Source: Phascolomyces articulosus
Lineage: Eukaryota > Mucoromycota > Mucoromycetes > Mucorales > Lichtheimiaceae
Direction: 5' to 3'
Length of the DNA stretch: 64,000 nt
Assembly: GCA_025677815.1 (NCBI GenBank)
Contig: JAIXMP010000070.1
Span: forward strand, 42,712-106,711
Shown here one piece after another: positions 1-11,650 of this stretch (position 1 is its first letter; each line of letters begins with the position of its first letter). The notes beneath the pieces are model-generated. The model did no database searches, had not been told where the DNA came from, and worked only from the letters and a program-made list of their open reading frames with translations. The position numbers and the translations under genes are program-made.

Positions 1-1858
1 GCTGAAAGAGCCATGTGTGCACCACGTTCAAAAGTTTTACCAGCATGATAACTGTTGCTGATACACCATACAAAAGCTATATAGTACAAATAAATGAAAA
101 GTATAAGTATTTACTATAATAATAATGAATGCGAATTATATCTGATAAACAACAAATGAAAAGGGGAAAGGAAAACTCACCACAAGCCCAAACAGGAACA
201 GTCATAAGTTGAGCATTGACATTAGTATAACCCATACCATTGACAATGCTAGGCATGAACATACTAAGAGCATAAGGAGGAGTTGCACAGCAAATGTAAA
301 CAATAGAGTAGACCCATGTTTTCCAATCAAAGAGGACAGAGATAACTTGTTTCCATGAGAAATGAGTATCAGAAGCAACACTGGCGTCACGTTTCTTGTT
401 TGTAAGAATGACGCTTCGTTCACGTTCGTTCAGGACTAACATAATAGATATGGATATAAGTTTTTGTTCCTTTTTGTGCTTACATATTACATACTGGTTC
501 ACTAAAATGTGGATAAAAAAATAATGAAACTTACATTTTGCCTTTTCTGGATAATCTGGAAGAATCAAGTATGTTAAGAATCCAAAGAGAAGAGTGGGAA
601 GGGCTTCAATGATAAAAATCCACTGCCATCCATTCAAATCACGAAGTCCAGCCATATGCATAATACCGTAACTGTTGAGATTGTAAATTAAGAATTATTT
701 TAGTCAATAGCCCTAAGGATACATAAATCATATAATTGAATGCTTACGCAAGAAGACCACCGAAAGCCTATTATATTATAATATATGCTTTTGGTTAGCA
801 TTTGTTTGTAAAAAGTAGAAAAACAACTCATATTCCAAAATAATTTATTATCGACTTACGCCTGCAAGTGTATTACTAGAGTAAAATAAGGCAACGCGGA
901 TAGCAACTTGTTTTCTTGTATACCAAACCGATAAATAGTACAAAACGCCCTGTTAATTAAAAAAGAATGGATAAAGAATAAAATGATTAGATAATCTATA
1001 AAATATTAAAGAAAGAAAACAAAATATAATAATAGTGCGTACAGGATAAAGACCACATTCAGCAACACCTAAGAAGAAACGTGCAACCATAAGTTGAGTT
1101 CCATTCTGACAGGAACTCATGGCAGCCATGATGGTACCCCACACTATCATCTGATTTTATTATTTTTTCAAAGTTAGTATATGATCCATTCTATATTCAT
1201 TCACTTCATCACCCATTATTATTCATTCTAAACATTTTTTTATTTATAAACTTACAATAACAGAAATCCAAAGTCGCGGTCCCATCCATTTCAACATTAA
1301 ATTTGCTGGTACTTGAAAAATAATCTAAACAACATAGTAAAATTAGTTAGTATGCTTGATTTAATTTCAACCATCCATTATTGGTGAAGAAGTTAAAACA
1401 GAAATATATCAGATATATATAAACTTACATAGCCGATAAAGAAAATTGACAAAGCCCAGTTATATTCTGATTCAGTCATTGAGATATCTTCCATCATACC
1501 AGCGATCTTGGCATTTCCTATATAAAAAAATTATCAGGATAAAGCAAAAATGGTAAATCATTTGTTCCCTCTTACTATATTTATCATTGAAACATAACTG
1601 TACAATAGTATTGAAAATAGAATACGTACCAATATTTACACGATCCAAGTATGATAATAAGTATAAGAAACTTGCGTAAGGCACAATACGAAGATCGACT
1701 TTCAGCATGAGTCTCCTTAATTCTTTGGCGGTAGGTTCGACATATTCAGGATCATAGGTGCCATCAGCTGAAAGACCAGATTCTAAAATACTGTTATCTC
1801 GGATCGATGCAACAGCACCAGACCCATCCAGGTCCCTCTTTTCAGGGTCAAACGACAT
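1..1858 (-). CDS. MFS anion:cation symporter, allantoate permease (Dal5)-like; 3' end missing
   Basis: Plasma-membrane major facilitator of the Dal5/ACS type, probably importing an organic anion such as allantoate, ureidosuccinate, nicotinate or a similar acid. The start at 1858 gives an acidic cytosolic N-terminus followed by TM1 ending YLLSYLDRVNIGNAK, the typical 'DRxNIGNA' signature of this family. Nine exons read on the minus strand: 1858-1630, 1517-1429, 1324-1256, 1150-1043, 949-860, 767-748, 671-535, 435-181 and 76-1. All junctions are GT-AG and keep phase, giving about 357 residues to the window edge. Other family marks are RFFLGVAECGLYPGVLYYLS (TM4-5) and GWQWIFIIEALPT (TM6). The last helices lie beyond position 1. 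On the minus strand a TATA-like TATAAATA lies near 1931-1924. Substrate is not predictable from sequence; the family assignment is secure. Confidence 0.9.
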
Positions 1859-4800
1859 AATTTAATAGATATGAAGGAAGAAAAAAGAGTGTGGTTTTAT
1901 TCTACTTTGTGTTTCTTTGGTAAATATTTATAGTGTTTGACATAAGACGTATGAATCCGGATCAATCGCGTAAAGTTTGCAAGAAACGCAATCCTCACGA
2001 GAGGTAACTGGTTGCTGGGTAGTAATCTTATTTTGATCAGCGTTGTTACCATAAACAGAAATCTTATTTCGAACGTATGGGGCAGTTTATAGCGGAACTT
2101 GTATTGGAGCATGAATTTTCACAAGTAGACCGCATTCTTTTACATAAGGTAAGTACCATCCAATAATCCTTTTCTATCCCAACACCTGGTATTTTTTTTT
2201 TTTTTTTTGCTTCAAGATGATCTTCACTTGGTGGCAAGAGAAAGTATAAACAATTAATAAAAAAGATCACGCAGCTCAATTCAGCATAATCTATGCGTGA
2301 CATCTTGTTGACAACATTTAGATCAATGCTATATGACCTTCACAAATACCATACTACAGTCATTTAACCATCAACTGTAATATTGTGTTTCATTCTTACT
2401 ATCAATTTTATGGAATTCTTTTCCAACTTGTCCTTTCGGAGTTATCTGATGTATTGCGTAGTATGGTTAAGTGATTGTGCCATCACTTTTATCTACTAAC
2501 TAGTACATGATAAATAGTCACTGAGTCATACATTTTTTATATATATCTTACATTAATAGTGGTACAGAGTCATTTCCCGTACACTAAATAAAGGTTTACT
2601 GATCACACGCACTAGTTTTATAATATATTATACAAAATTAGAAAACTTTTCCACTAAGATGATCTGAATTAGAATAGAAAGAATAATGAGCACATCTTTT
2701 ATTATCTAAAGAAAACTGCCTTTGAAAGAAAGTGGGCAGTACCATTCACATTTTTAATTCGTGAGAAAAAAATTTTCACATTCTGTTGGATCGAAGCAAA
2801 CCATCGATCTGTATGTTATTGAAAGGGCGCTTCTTTAAAAGTACAAAAAAAAAAAAAAAGGAATGGAATGGAAATCGGTAAGGTCAGGGCACTTATTTCT
2901 CCGTTTTGTTTTTTAATCTGGGTTAAATTGTGCAAGAAAGGTGTTTCTTATACCCGCGCGCGCATGTTCCAACATCCCGATAAATGTCACAAAGTTATCG
3001 ATGGCGAAGGCGTGCTTTTTTTTTTTTTTTTTTTTTTTGTTATCTAAACCAATGACAATTTGTACCAAAGTTTGTGAATAATGCAAATTACACCTGTTAT
3101 GACTTTTATTTCTTTAGTAGCAAACTGCTGTAAAAACCTTATCTTGTTTATAACATATTTATTGTTACTAACTGCTAAATGTCCAGTCCCAACTAGCCTT
3201 CAATAATGAATCACTTTCCTTTTTATTCTTATTGTTCCTCTCGCTTTTTTATCTGTTTCACATACGGATAAAATGCTAACCTATATACCATCAATGTTGT
3301 ATATAAGAATTTGGCTATATATATATATTCATATAATACTGTATAAGTTATTTGAAATATCGATATTTCCACTTACTTGCAATCCACTGTATGTATGTGG
3401 CGCTACAAATACCTTCATAGAAATCAATGATACTGCACAGACCCATCATTTCACCGCTAATTAGCTCCTCTACTCTTTCTCAAACAAGTACCATATAGAT
3501 TCTGATTTACATAGCGAGTTATTGGTTAGTAGAAGCTTTACGCTAATAGCATGTATTTTCTATATTGTGAAAGTGCATCATGGATTATTATCGATTCCGA
3601 TTCTCCATGCTCTCGATTCAATTCTTTTTTGGTTTGCAAAAAAAAAAAGAAAAAAAAGAAAAAAAAAGCAGGAGCACTAATGGGTGTTTCATTATTATGA
3701 TTCAATATGTGGATATAATATTCAGTATATAATAGTACAGGTTACTATATTTAAAATTAAGTTTATATAGCAATTTATTTCGTTAGTACGATGCTTTATT
3801 TCTGTTATCACAAATCAAGATTGAAGAAAATGGACTAGGTACTGTTTTTTTTTTTGCACTGCGGGGAAAAAACTCAAAAACAGGACATATATTCCTGAAT
3901 TACTAACCAGAAAACATAAATTCTGGTTTTTTGTTTCTATTATCATAAAGAAAAATATTTGTAAATCTTGTTTAGTAAGGTGTTATAAAAAATTAATAAA
4001 GAAAGTTTGGATTTATGTGTTTTCCCCCGAAAGTATGATTTTACTTTATATATTTGTCAAACCCCACAAAGATCGTCGAGTTATGCAGAGAGAGAGCATA
4101 TAGTTGTTGAATTTATGTAGCCATTTAAACTTCTGGGCTGTAAAATCGAAAATCCACCTGCAAGCTACCTATAATATCTTTCACATATACATCATAACCG
4201 TTTCATCATCATCAGGAAACGCCAATTTCCTAAAATGGTCAAAAACCGAATATGAGCTAATAATCCTACTCTTATTTCTAAACTATAAATTATAAGCTTA
4301 AATACACACGAAAAAAATATCACCTATCCAAATCTTTTACAAACAAATACGCACCCATTAAATAATTTAGTACTGAGTACACACCAGCTCACTTTTTCTG
4401 TCCTATCAAAAGTATATTATGTAAACATTTACTACATCACAAATTTGTACCTTACTATATTTTTAAACTCATATGTTGTATTGACATCTTAAAAAAAAAA
4501 AGGTCTTAAAAGGCTCCCCACATTACAAGTAATTTGCTGTTCTCTCTCTCTTCTGCCACCATTAAAAAATATGAAATATTACATTATCCGTAGTAAACAC
4601 AGTCTTAATATTTTACCCTACTATTGTGACTCTTACTAATTCTCAAATGGTGAAAAATTAGAACTTCCAACTTACAAAAAAAGCAAAAAAAAGATTGGAC
4701 GTAAGTACTTAGTATTCAGTTATTGTACAATAGCCACTGTATAATGTACTATATGATTCTTCAGTAATTTGTAAAATTCAAACGATTTACGTAATGGTCG

Positions 4801-5464
4801 GTATTATCAGCGACAATAAAATCGTTTACCAAGTCCATAATATTCTTTACACCATATTATAACAAATAAATGTAGGTTATTGACATCTTCCCAGCAATAC
4901 AATTCATTACTTTAAAATAACAAAAAGCACATGTAGTACTAATCGCATAAAGCTGTTTCATTGGATGAGTATATTATAAAAGAGGATGATTTTAATTATG
5001 TTTACGAATAGTACTATCAAGTTCAAGAAAAGTGGAAATGACAATGTCGTACAAATCACGTCATGCATTTATGCACGACTCTTTTTAAACAATAGAGAAT
5101 ATCTCCACATTTTGTGTTGTTAAATATCCATAAAAGGACTAAAGTTGAACTAGTAAAGGCCCTTTCTTTAAATGATTATTTTTTTTAAAAAAAATAAAAA
5201 CATGAGTAATTGACATAAAAAAAGCTCATAAACAATTTGCCATTACTATGCCGAGCAAGCTGTATAAAAAAATAATATATTTGTATCTGACATTTAATAT
5301 ATGCTATGGTTGTGCATCTGTATTATGTACACACTGCTCAACCAGTCGAAAACCGTGGAAAAAATAAAAGATCGACTCCGATTTCCTGTGAAGATTGATT
5401 CATATTCACTCATTCATTTTATTTCACACATTTTTCCTTTTCTTCCTTATCTGTTTTCTCTTTG
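1859..5464. other. Intergenic region, no gene supported
   Basis: About 3.6 kb between the divergent MFS and nitrilase genes. It is AT-rich with several poly-A/T tracts (for example 2191-2208, 3017-3038, 3640-3668). Only short ORFs with low-complexity translations occur. A possible transposon-end fragment near 3857-3940 is listed separately. The promoters of both flanking genes must lie here. Confidence 0.6.
3857..3945. repeat. Possible solo end of a CACTG-type transposon
   Basis: The stretch begins CACTGCGGGGAAAAAACTC and continues with 'CCTGAATTAC' and a perfect 7-bp hairpin around 'ACCAGAA...TTCTGGT'. The candidate transposon end at 61144 also begins CACTG and is followed by units built on CCTGAATT and GGTTTTT. 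The resemblance is in motifs, not in a long alignment, so this could be coincidence in AT-rich DNA. Confidence 0.2.
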
Positions 5465-5472
5465 TATATAAA
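5465..5472 (+). promoter_or_regulatory. TATA-like element of the nitrilase gene
   Basis: TATATAAA lies 56-63 nt upstream of the chosen nitrilase ATG at 5528, a usual distance for a fungal core promoter. It is followed by a pyrimidine-rich leader (TTTCTCTCTTCTTATTTTC), typical of fungal transcription start regions. Confidence 0.45.
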
Positions 5473-5527
5473 GCATACCCTTTCTCTCTTCTTATTTTCT
5501 TTTTTATTTTTTTTAATAACAAAAACC

Positions 5528-6586
5528 ATGTCAACAGATCAAAAAATGAAAGTCGCCGTTGTGCAAGTAGGCACACCTTTGTATGACTTGGACAAGACAC
5601 TTGAAAAACTCGAAAAATATGTGACCGAAGCCTCGGAACAAAATGTGGATCTTGTTGTATTTCCAGAAGCCTATATTGGTGGTTATCCAAAATATAGTAC
5701 ATTCGGTATGCATCTTGGTGAACGTTCAGCAGCAGGTCGTGATGAATATTTAAAATACTACAACAATGCAATTGAAGTACCTGGCCCCGTCACTGACAAG
5801 CTGGCCTCGTTGGCAAATCAAGCAAACTTGTACATGGTAATTGGTGTTATTGAAAGAGAATCCACCACTGGTACATTGTATTGTACAGCTGTTCATATCG
5901 ACCCAGTACAAGGTTACGTAGCCAAGCACCGTAAGATTATGCCAACAGCTCAAGAACGAACTATTTGGGGTTTTGGTGATGGTACAACCCTTCCTGTGGT
6001 CACTTATCAAAAATCACCCACTTTATCCGCTCGTGTATCAAGCACTATCTGCTGGGAAAATTATGTTCCTATGCTCCGTCAGCACTATTACAATAAGGGC
6101 GTTCAAATCTATTGTGCACCCACAGTTGATACTCGCGAAGTTTGGTCTTCTACCATGACTCATATTGCTCTTGAAGGTCGTTGCTTTGTATTGTCTTCCA
6201 ACCAATTTATGCATTTCAAGGATTTCCCTGAAGGCCACCCATTGCCCGCTGGAAGTGATCCGGAAGGAATTGCTTTGGCTGGTGGTAGTATGATTGTATC
6301 CCCATTGGGTACAATTTTAGCCGGCCCATTGCGTGAGAAAGAAGGTCTTCTCACTGCCGATATTGATTTGGATGATATTATCAGGTATGAAACATATTTA
6401 AAATGGGAAAGACAAGTCTGTTGTTGTGAATCAAATCATACAAGAAGAATGTTAACGATGTATTTTTTTTTATTGTGGTTCATACAATATAGGGGCAAAT
6501 TGGATATGGATAATTCTCCCACAGGACATTATTCTCGATCTGACATCTTCAAGCTTCTTGTTAATGAGAATGGTTTCCAGGGATAA
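5528..6586 (+). CDS. Nitrilase (carbon-nitrogen hydrolase), 316 aa
   Basis: Hydrolyses nitriles to carboxylic acid and ammonia; a cytosolic enzyme of the true nitrilase branch of the carbon-nitrogen hydrolase superfamily. Two exons, 5528-6384 and 6493-6586, joined by a GT-AG intron that splits an Arg codon (...DIIR|GKLDMDNSPTGHYSR). The catalytic triad is visible: Glu47 in FPEAYIGGYP, Lys136 in KHRKIMPT and Cys175 in ICWENYVPM. The length of 316 aa matches fungal and plant nitrilases. The frame is open upstream to 5462, but that N-terminus would be a hydrophobic stretch overlapping the TATA-like box, so the ATG at 5528, just before the conserved KVAVVQ strand, is preferred. Cyanide hydratase and arylacetonitrilase share these motifs and cannot be excluded. 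Converges with the FYVE-RING gene. Confidence 0.95.
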   Translation: MSTDQKMKVAVVQVGTPLYDLDKTLEKLEKYVTEASEQNVDLVVFPEAYIGGYPKYSTFGMHLGERSAAGRDEYLKYYNNAIEVPGPVTDKLASLANQANLYMVIGVIERESTTGTLYCTAVHIDPVQGYVAKHRKIMPTAQERTIWGFGDGTTLPVVTYQKSPTLSARVSSTICWENYVPMLRQHYYNKGVQIYCAPTVDTREVWSSTMTHIALEGRCFVLSSNQFMHFKDFPEGHPLPAGSDPEGIALAGGSMIVSPLGTILAGPLREKEGLLTADIDLDDIIRYETYLKWERQVCCCESNHTRRMLTMYFFLLWFIQYRGKLDMDNSPTGHYSRSDIFKLLVNENGFQG

Positions 6587-7073
6587 AGGAAAGGATGGGA
6601 TAGGATGCGTTAATAATAGTAACAAAACACCTTCATTTATTTTAAGTTTTTTGTTATGTTGGAACGCGTTTTACGGGTAAATAATATACAATCTTGTCTC
6701 TGATTGTTAAAATAAAGTTCAGAATGTACAATTATAATTCCAGATCCAGTAATAATAGCTAGTACGTTTCGCTGTATTATATGTAGGGTATATATATACT
6801 AGAAGTTTTATAAAAAAAAAAGGCTATTGAAATCCAGAGGAAGAGTTGTATAAAATGTTTTTTATTCCAAAAAATTTTTATATAAATTCATATCCTATTT
6901 GTTTTGAGGTATATGACTTTATCTTTTATATAATGATATAATAAGGAAAGTGGGGTAATGTATGCATGGCATGTTTGTGGACAAGAGGGACGTGATATAT
7001 AAAGAGGAAAAGAAAAAAAAAGATATATATATATATATGTGTGTGTGTATGTGTGTGTATGTGTAATAAATGA
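6587..7073. other. Convergent 3' intergenic region with TA/TG microsatellite
   Basis: About 490 bp between the stop codons of the convergent nitrilase and FYVE-RING genes; both 3' UTRs must lie here. A compound (TA)n(TG)n microsatellite sits at 7022-7064, directly next to the FYVE-RING stop codon. No ORF is supported. Confidence 0.6.
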
Positions 7074-9436
7074 TCAAGCAGAAATGGTCGCGTCATAATG
7101 TACAGGGCAACCTTTGCCTCGTTCTAACCAATCTGACAGACAATGACGATGATAAGAACAGAGGCATATCATGCGTGCAATTTTTTCACCTGACAAAAAA
7201 AATGCATGACAATTATGAATATATAATTCCACCATCTACTTGTGCCTGGAACAAAAAAAAATACTAATATACATACCAGCTTTAAATTCTTCAAAACAAA
7301 TAGGACATTCATAATCGATTTGTGGAGAGTTTTCCGAAAGTTCATAAACTAAAACAAATTGGATTAACCCCATCCAAACCACCAATTAGTAAAAAAGAAC
7401 CTTTCCATTATACCATATTTCATATATTTACCTAAATAACGTGGAGGACGAACTGGAGGACTTCCTGTGTTTAGGCATAATTGTAAATGTTTTTCTTGGC
7501 CGTCTTTTTGCATTCCCAAAAGATCTGTGCCACAAACAGGGCATTCAGTCATTAGACTTTGTGAACTTGGTGAACGTTTCATATGGCTCATAGAAACTGG
7601 TGCTGTAGCACGTCGTCTAGGTGACGACGAAGAAGCCGGAATTTCTTTAATTGGTAATCGATTGCATACATCACATACTCGTTGTGGATGCATAGCAATA
7701 AGGGGATAATGAGATGGATCGATTGCTGGATCTTGTACAATATCTTCTGGAGGCAAACGAATTCTATGGCTACTGCATCGATCACACACCACCAAACCAC
7801 ATCGGCGACAATGATGACGACGAACGAGAAAATTAAAGCGTCTGTTGCATCGTCGACACTCGGATGCTTGTCGATCCGCTTCCCATACCCGTCGTGATCT
7901 TGGGGCGCTATGAACAGTATGATCTGAAGCATCATCCCGGTTATGATTTGTCGCAGAAGTATGTTGTTGATATTCATATATTCCAATATTATTATTATGT
8001 TGCTGTTGCTGCTGCTGTTGAATAGATGCTCCACTAACAGTTGGTACGACAAGATTTTGCTGTTCATGGTGATGTACTTCATCAAGAGCAGATTCATCTG
8101 TTGATGTGGTGTTTTCAAAAGCTCGGCTACTGTTACTTTGATCGTCCAATTGTGGAGGAGACTCTGTATTCGCCCGCTGCTCTTCGTCTATATGATGTAA
8201 AGAAGGAGGTTCTACCTCAGATACTGCGCGTTCCGTTTGTTCAGATTCTCTTGCTTCTTCTTCTTCTGATGAAGATGATGGAACGTGAACATCGAGTTGA
8301 CTTTGTCTTTCTTCAGATTCAATTTCAGTAGTATTTTCACTAGTCCCTTCAACTCGATCATGTTCATTCTCTACAGCATTAGCAGCAACATCCTCTTGAT
8401 TGTTATCCTGAGGAGATCCTGATTCTTCTTCCCCTCCATCACTACTCTGTTCTTGCTGCCCCACGTGTATTTGAGGCACATTATTATCCGACTCATTATC
8501 GTGCTGTTGCAAAATTGTTGACTGTGTTGGTAATGACTGCTCAGCCACGTGAGCTCGTCTCTCCTCGTCCTGATTCCCATCTTGGGAAGCTATATCAGTT
8601 TGCACAATGCATTGATCCAAAGGTGCAGCACCAGATGGCCCGTCCTGGTCATCATTTGTAGAAACACATGAACGTGATTCATCTTCTTGTATAGTAGGTC
8701 CATCCACTCCTTCAAGTAGAGAAGGTCTATCAGATGGTTCTTCATTTGAAATCATTCCTGTTGCTGATACATGTTCGTCCTGCGATACATTACTGTCGTC
8801 CAGCACGTCGTTTTCACTTTCTTCACTTCTTGAAGGCTCGTCCAGTTTATGGTGTTCTATAATCCTGGTTTGCTCTTGTAATTCCTCTCCTTCTTCTTGT
8901 GTATTTTCATTATCCTCCCGTCCTTGAATTCCATGGATACCATCATTCTCGTGCTGATATTCCAGTGGCTGTGGCTGCTCCTGTTGTTGTAGTTGGTCTT
9001 GCTGTTGCGAGCTTATATCCAAATCGTTGTGCCCCCCTTGTTCTTCTTGTTCTTGTGTTTGCTGCTGTTGATCCGATAAGCTATTATGTTCGCTACTATT
9101 CATATTAATATTATCATTGCTGCTCCTGTGTCTGCTGCTGCTGCTGCTGAAACTTGATTGTAAAGGTTGTTGATTTGTAAACGAGACAATCGATTCGTCA
9201 TTATTATTGGTATTATTGTTTTCATAAATATCTAATGGAATATTGGGTGTATTTAAATGATCTTCTTGTATAGAAGTACTTGTTGTGCTTGTTGATAAAG
9301 ATTGAGATTCGCACGTTCTGTCTTCTTGGTGGTTGTTCACAACAGCGCAGCTTTCGACTTTTCCCTCATGGGAAGCAGGTGTAGTTGTTGTAATAGTGGT
9401 AGATGCAGAATCACCAACTGCTGGATGTGTTTCCAT
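7074..9436 (-). CDS. FYVE-UBZ-RING protein, Pib1-like endosomal/vacuolar E3 ubiquitin ligase, 730 aa
   Basis: Probable RING ubiquitin ligase recruited to PI3P membranes. Exons 9436-7432, 7348-7277 and 7189-7074 keep phase. Residues 1-510 are a low-complexity, Gln/Glu/Ser-rich disordered region. The FYVE domain (about 518-598) has all signatures: WEAD, RRHHCRRCG and RVC, with eight zinc-binding Cys/His. Residues about 632-654 form a C-x2-C...H-x3-C finger (ECPVCG...HLQLC) like the Rad18-type UBZ ubiquitin-binding finger. The C-terminal RING starts CPICFEEFKAG in exon 2 and continues in exon 3 with CLCSYHRHC and GCPVH, the last ligand pair being C-x2-H as in Pib1 and ZNRF proteins. The RING is invisible unless both introns are removed. 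Yeast Pib1 has FYVE and RING; the long acidic N-terminus and middle finger are extra. Substrates unknown. Confidence 0.9.
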
Positions 9437-10843
9437 ACTCTTTTTTAACCAATAAATATAATTCTTGTTGTTCTTATTCTAATGGAAAAGATGGAATGAA
9501 CATTCCCTTTTGGTATAACAACAAACCAAAAAAAAAAAGCTTTGGCCTGTGCCCTCTCATTTTCTTTCTCTCTTAACCGGCAACTCAATTTTTCTCAAGT
9601 CATGCATTGAGAGTTTACATTTTTAGACTGAATGATTTCGATTTCCTATTGGTGCACATCATTTTCTGTTTGTTATTGTTCATTTGCAACTATAATTGAT
9701 TTGAAAGTTCAACAAGAAACCACAGAAATAGGAGAATGCGTAAATGATATTTTTTATATTTCACAACTAGAATTTTCAAGTCGTCGAAAAATCCCTTTAT
9801 CTTTATCACCATCTTCATTTCAAGTGATAGTCTATACTTTATATCTCTTTACCATCTATTTTGAAAACAAAAATATAAAATACACCATTTGTGGGATGGC
9901 AACTAAGCTTGCTTTGAATTTTAACGCGCCACCATATCACTGAACCCATTTCGATCATTATATATCCAAATTGATCCTATAAGAAAGTCTCTTAAGATTA
10001 GTATTCGCAGCAACTTTTTCAAATAAAAATAAAACGGCGCATCTCGTTAATCCAACTTTACACTTTCCAAAATAAGAATGCTTTTCTTACCATAATAGTA
10101 TTCCTAAGAGTGTAAAATAGATAATAATAGTCAGTTAATGAAAAGGATGGCAAAGAAATAAATTACACATTAGATCCACTGGATCATCAGTAAATCCCAA
10201 CACACTTGTTATTCTCATATAAAAAAATCATGCACTCGTTACACTTTTTAAACGCAGAGGCCACTAAGAACCCCCATTATTGAGGATACACATGATTGCA
10301 TATTTCAAAACCAAGTGAAAGGTGGTACATTTGTATTATATAACATTACTATTATTATTGAAAAAGACAACCATAAGACAAAAATGATAATAAACACAGT
10401 CTTACAGAGATAATCTTGATATAATATCTATAATTATATTAACCATTCTACCATTGTCTTCAGTAGCAATAATGTCCAAATTTCTCAGTTGTGAAACAGG
10501 CACATGGAAACCAGAATAAAAAAGGGTAATAAGACTAGAGTACTACTATACCTATCTTTTTTTTTAATCTTCTAATGATGTAGAAGCTCATTAATAGGAA
10601 ATAACAACTTTATAAGAATCAAAGAAATAAGTATCAACGGATTGAGAATTAAGTTATTTCACACAATAGAAAATAATATACTCTTCGTAAAATTTAGCAT
10701 ATTTTATGCAAAGCAAATTCAATTCATTACGTAATAGGGACTAATCCCGTAGGTTCTATCCCTGGATAGGTGATATGAAAGTTGTTATGGACAGTATGGG
10801 AGTAGTTGTTTTTCTTTTTGAACGAAGGAAGCATTGCCTGTAG
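9437..10843. other. Intergenic region
   Basis: Promoter side of the FYVE-RING gene and about 1.2 kb of AT-rich spacer. A plus-strand ORF of 103 codons at 9632-9943 has no recognisable domain and no splice partners, so it is not called as a gene. Nothing else is supported. Confidence 0.5.
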
Positions 10844-11099
10844 CTATAACATTAAGGCCATGTCTGAAATGAGGATACAATTGGCAGTCTGTACATCCCG
10901 ATTTTTACTGCTTTGTGCCTTGATTTTAACTAGGACAAAGTGGATTTTTACAGATGGAAGCTCCAGCTTTTGTAATTGGTTTTAATCGATCATTCACTTC
11001 AATGGCTACTGTAGGATGGGTGATTCTTGAATGACAAATATAACAAATTCGTGAAGACATATTTTCAATAGCAGTATCAATAGTGAATGAACGCCGATG
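10844..11099 (-). pseudogene. Relic of a TnpB/Fanzor-like nuclease C-terminus
   Basis: On the minus strand, 11099-10926 reads through ENMSSRICYICHSRITHP and then SICKNPLCPS before a stop. In another frame, 10915-10844 reads SSKNRDVQTANCILISD before another stop. The order matches the end of OrfB/TnpB-type and eukaryotic Fanzor proteins: an E-x-x-[TS]S-x-x-C-x-x-C zinc ribbon half, a second C-NP-x-C half, then the NRDxNAA motif carrying the last RuvC aspartate. A frameshift between the last two pieces and stops further upstream (11100-11300) show it is dead. The upstream RuvC motifs were not found. Another zinc-ribbon transposase is possible, but the motif order is hard to get by chance. Confidence 0.5.
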
Positions 11100-11650
11100 T
11101 GTTTTCTTTCCAAGTCGTATTCATCTCAACGTAAATGACCTACGATTCTACTTCTTGAACCAATACACCACGTTCTCTAATGCACATAACAGCAGGACTC
11201 ATTCTCTAATGCATTTAGCAGCAGGCCTTGATCTATCAACTTCCTTAACACATCCTCTGATCCTACTAGAGAACGAAAAAAAAATATTTTACCTATTAAT
11301 TTTTATATATCATATCGCAGATGAGTATTTTTAGCCAAAAATCGAAGAGAACATTTCCATGGAAATAAATATATATATATGTCATGTTCTCATTGTTTGG
11401 TATTGTTAACATATTGTATTCCCTATTATATATCATTGTTTTCAAATAGAGTGTGAAGAGAAAGAGGAAAAGACTATTAAAAAAATGGGGAACACCAGGT
11501 ATGTAGTTATCAACATTAAGATTGTTATAAAAAAAACATTTTCGAAAGAGCTGATTTGGAAAATAAAATCTGAAAAATAATGAATGCACATGAACTTTAT
11601 TGGTGTCTTTTATTTTGAATTTGACTTCCATATTAATGGTGAAAAAGTGT

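Noticed and set aside
5462..5527. N-terminal extension of the nitrilase that looks like a signal peptide
   Set aside because: It overlaps the TATA-like box and the pyrimidine-rich leader; the family starts at the KVAVVQ strand and is cytosolic.
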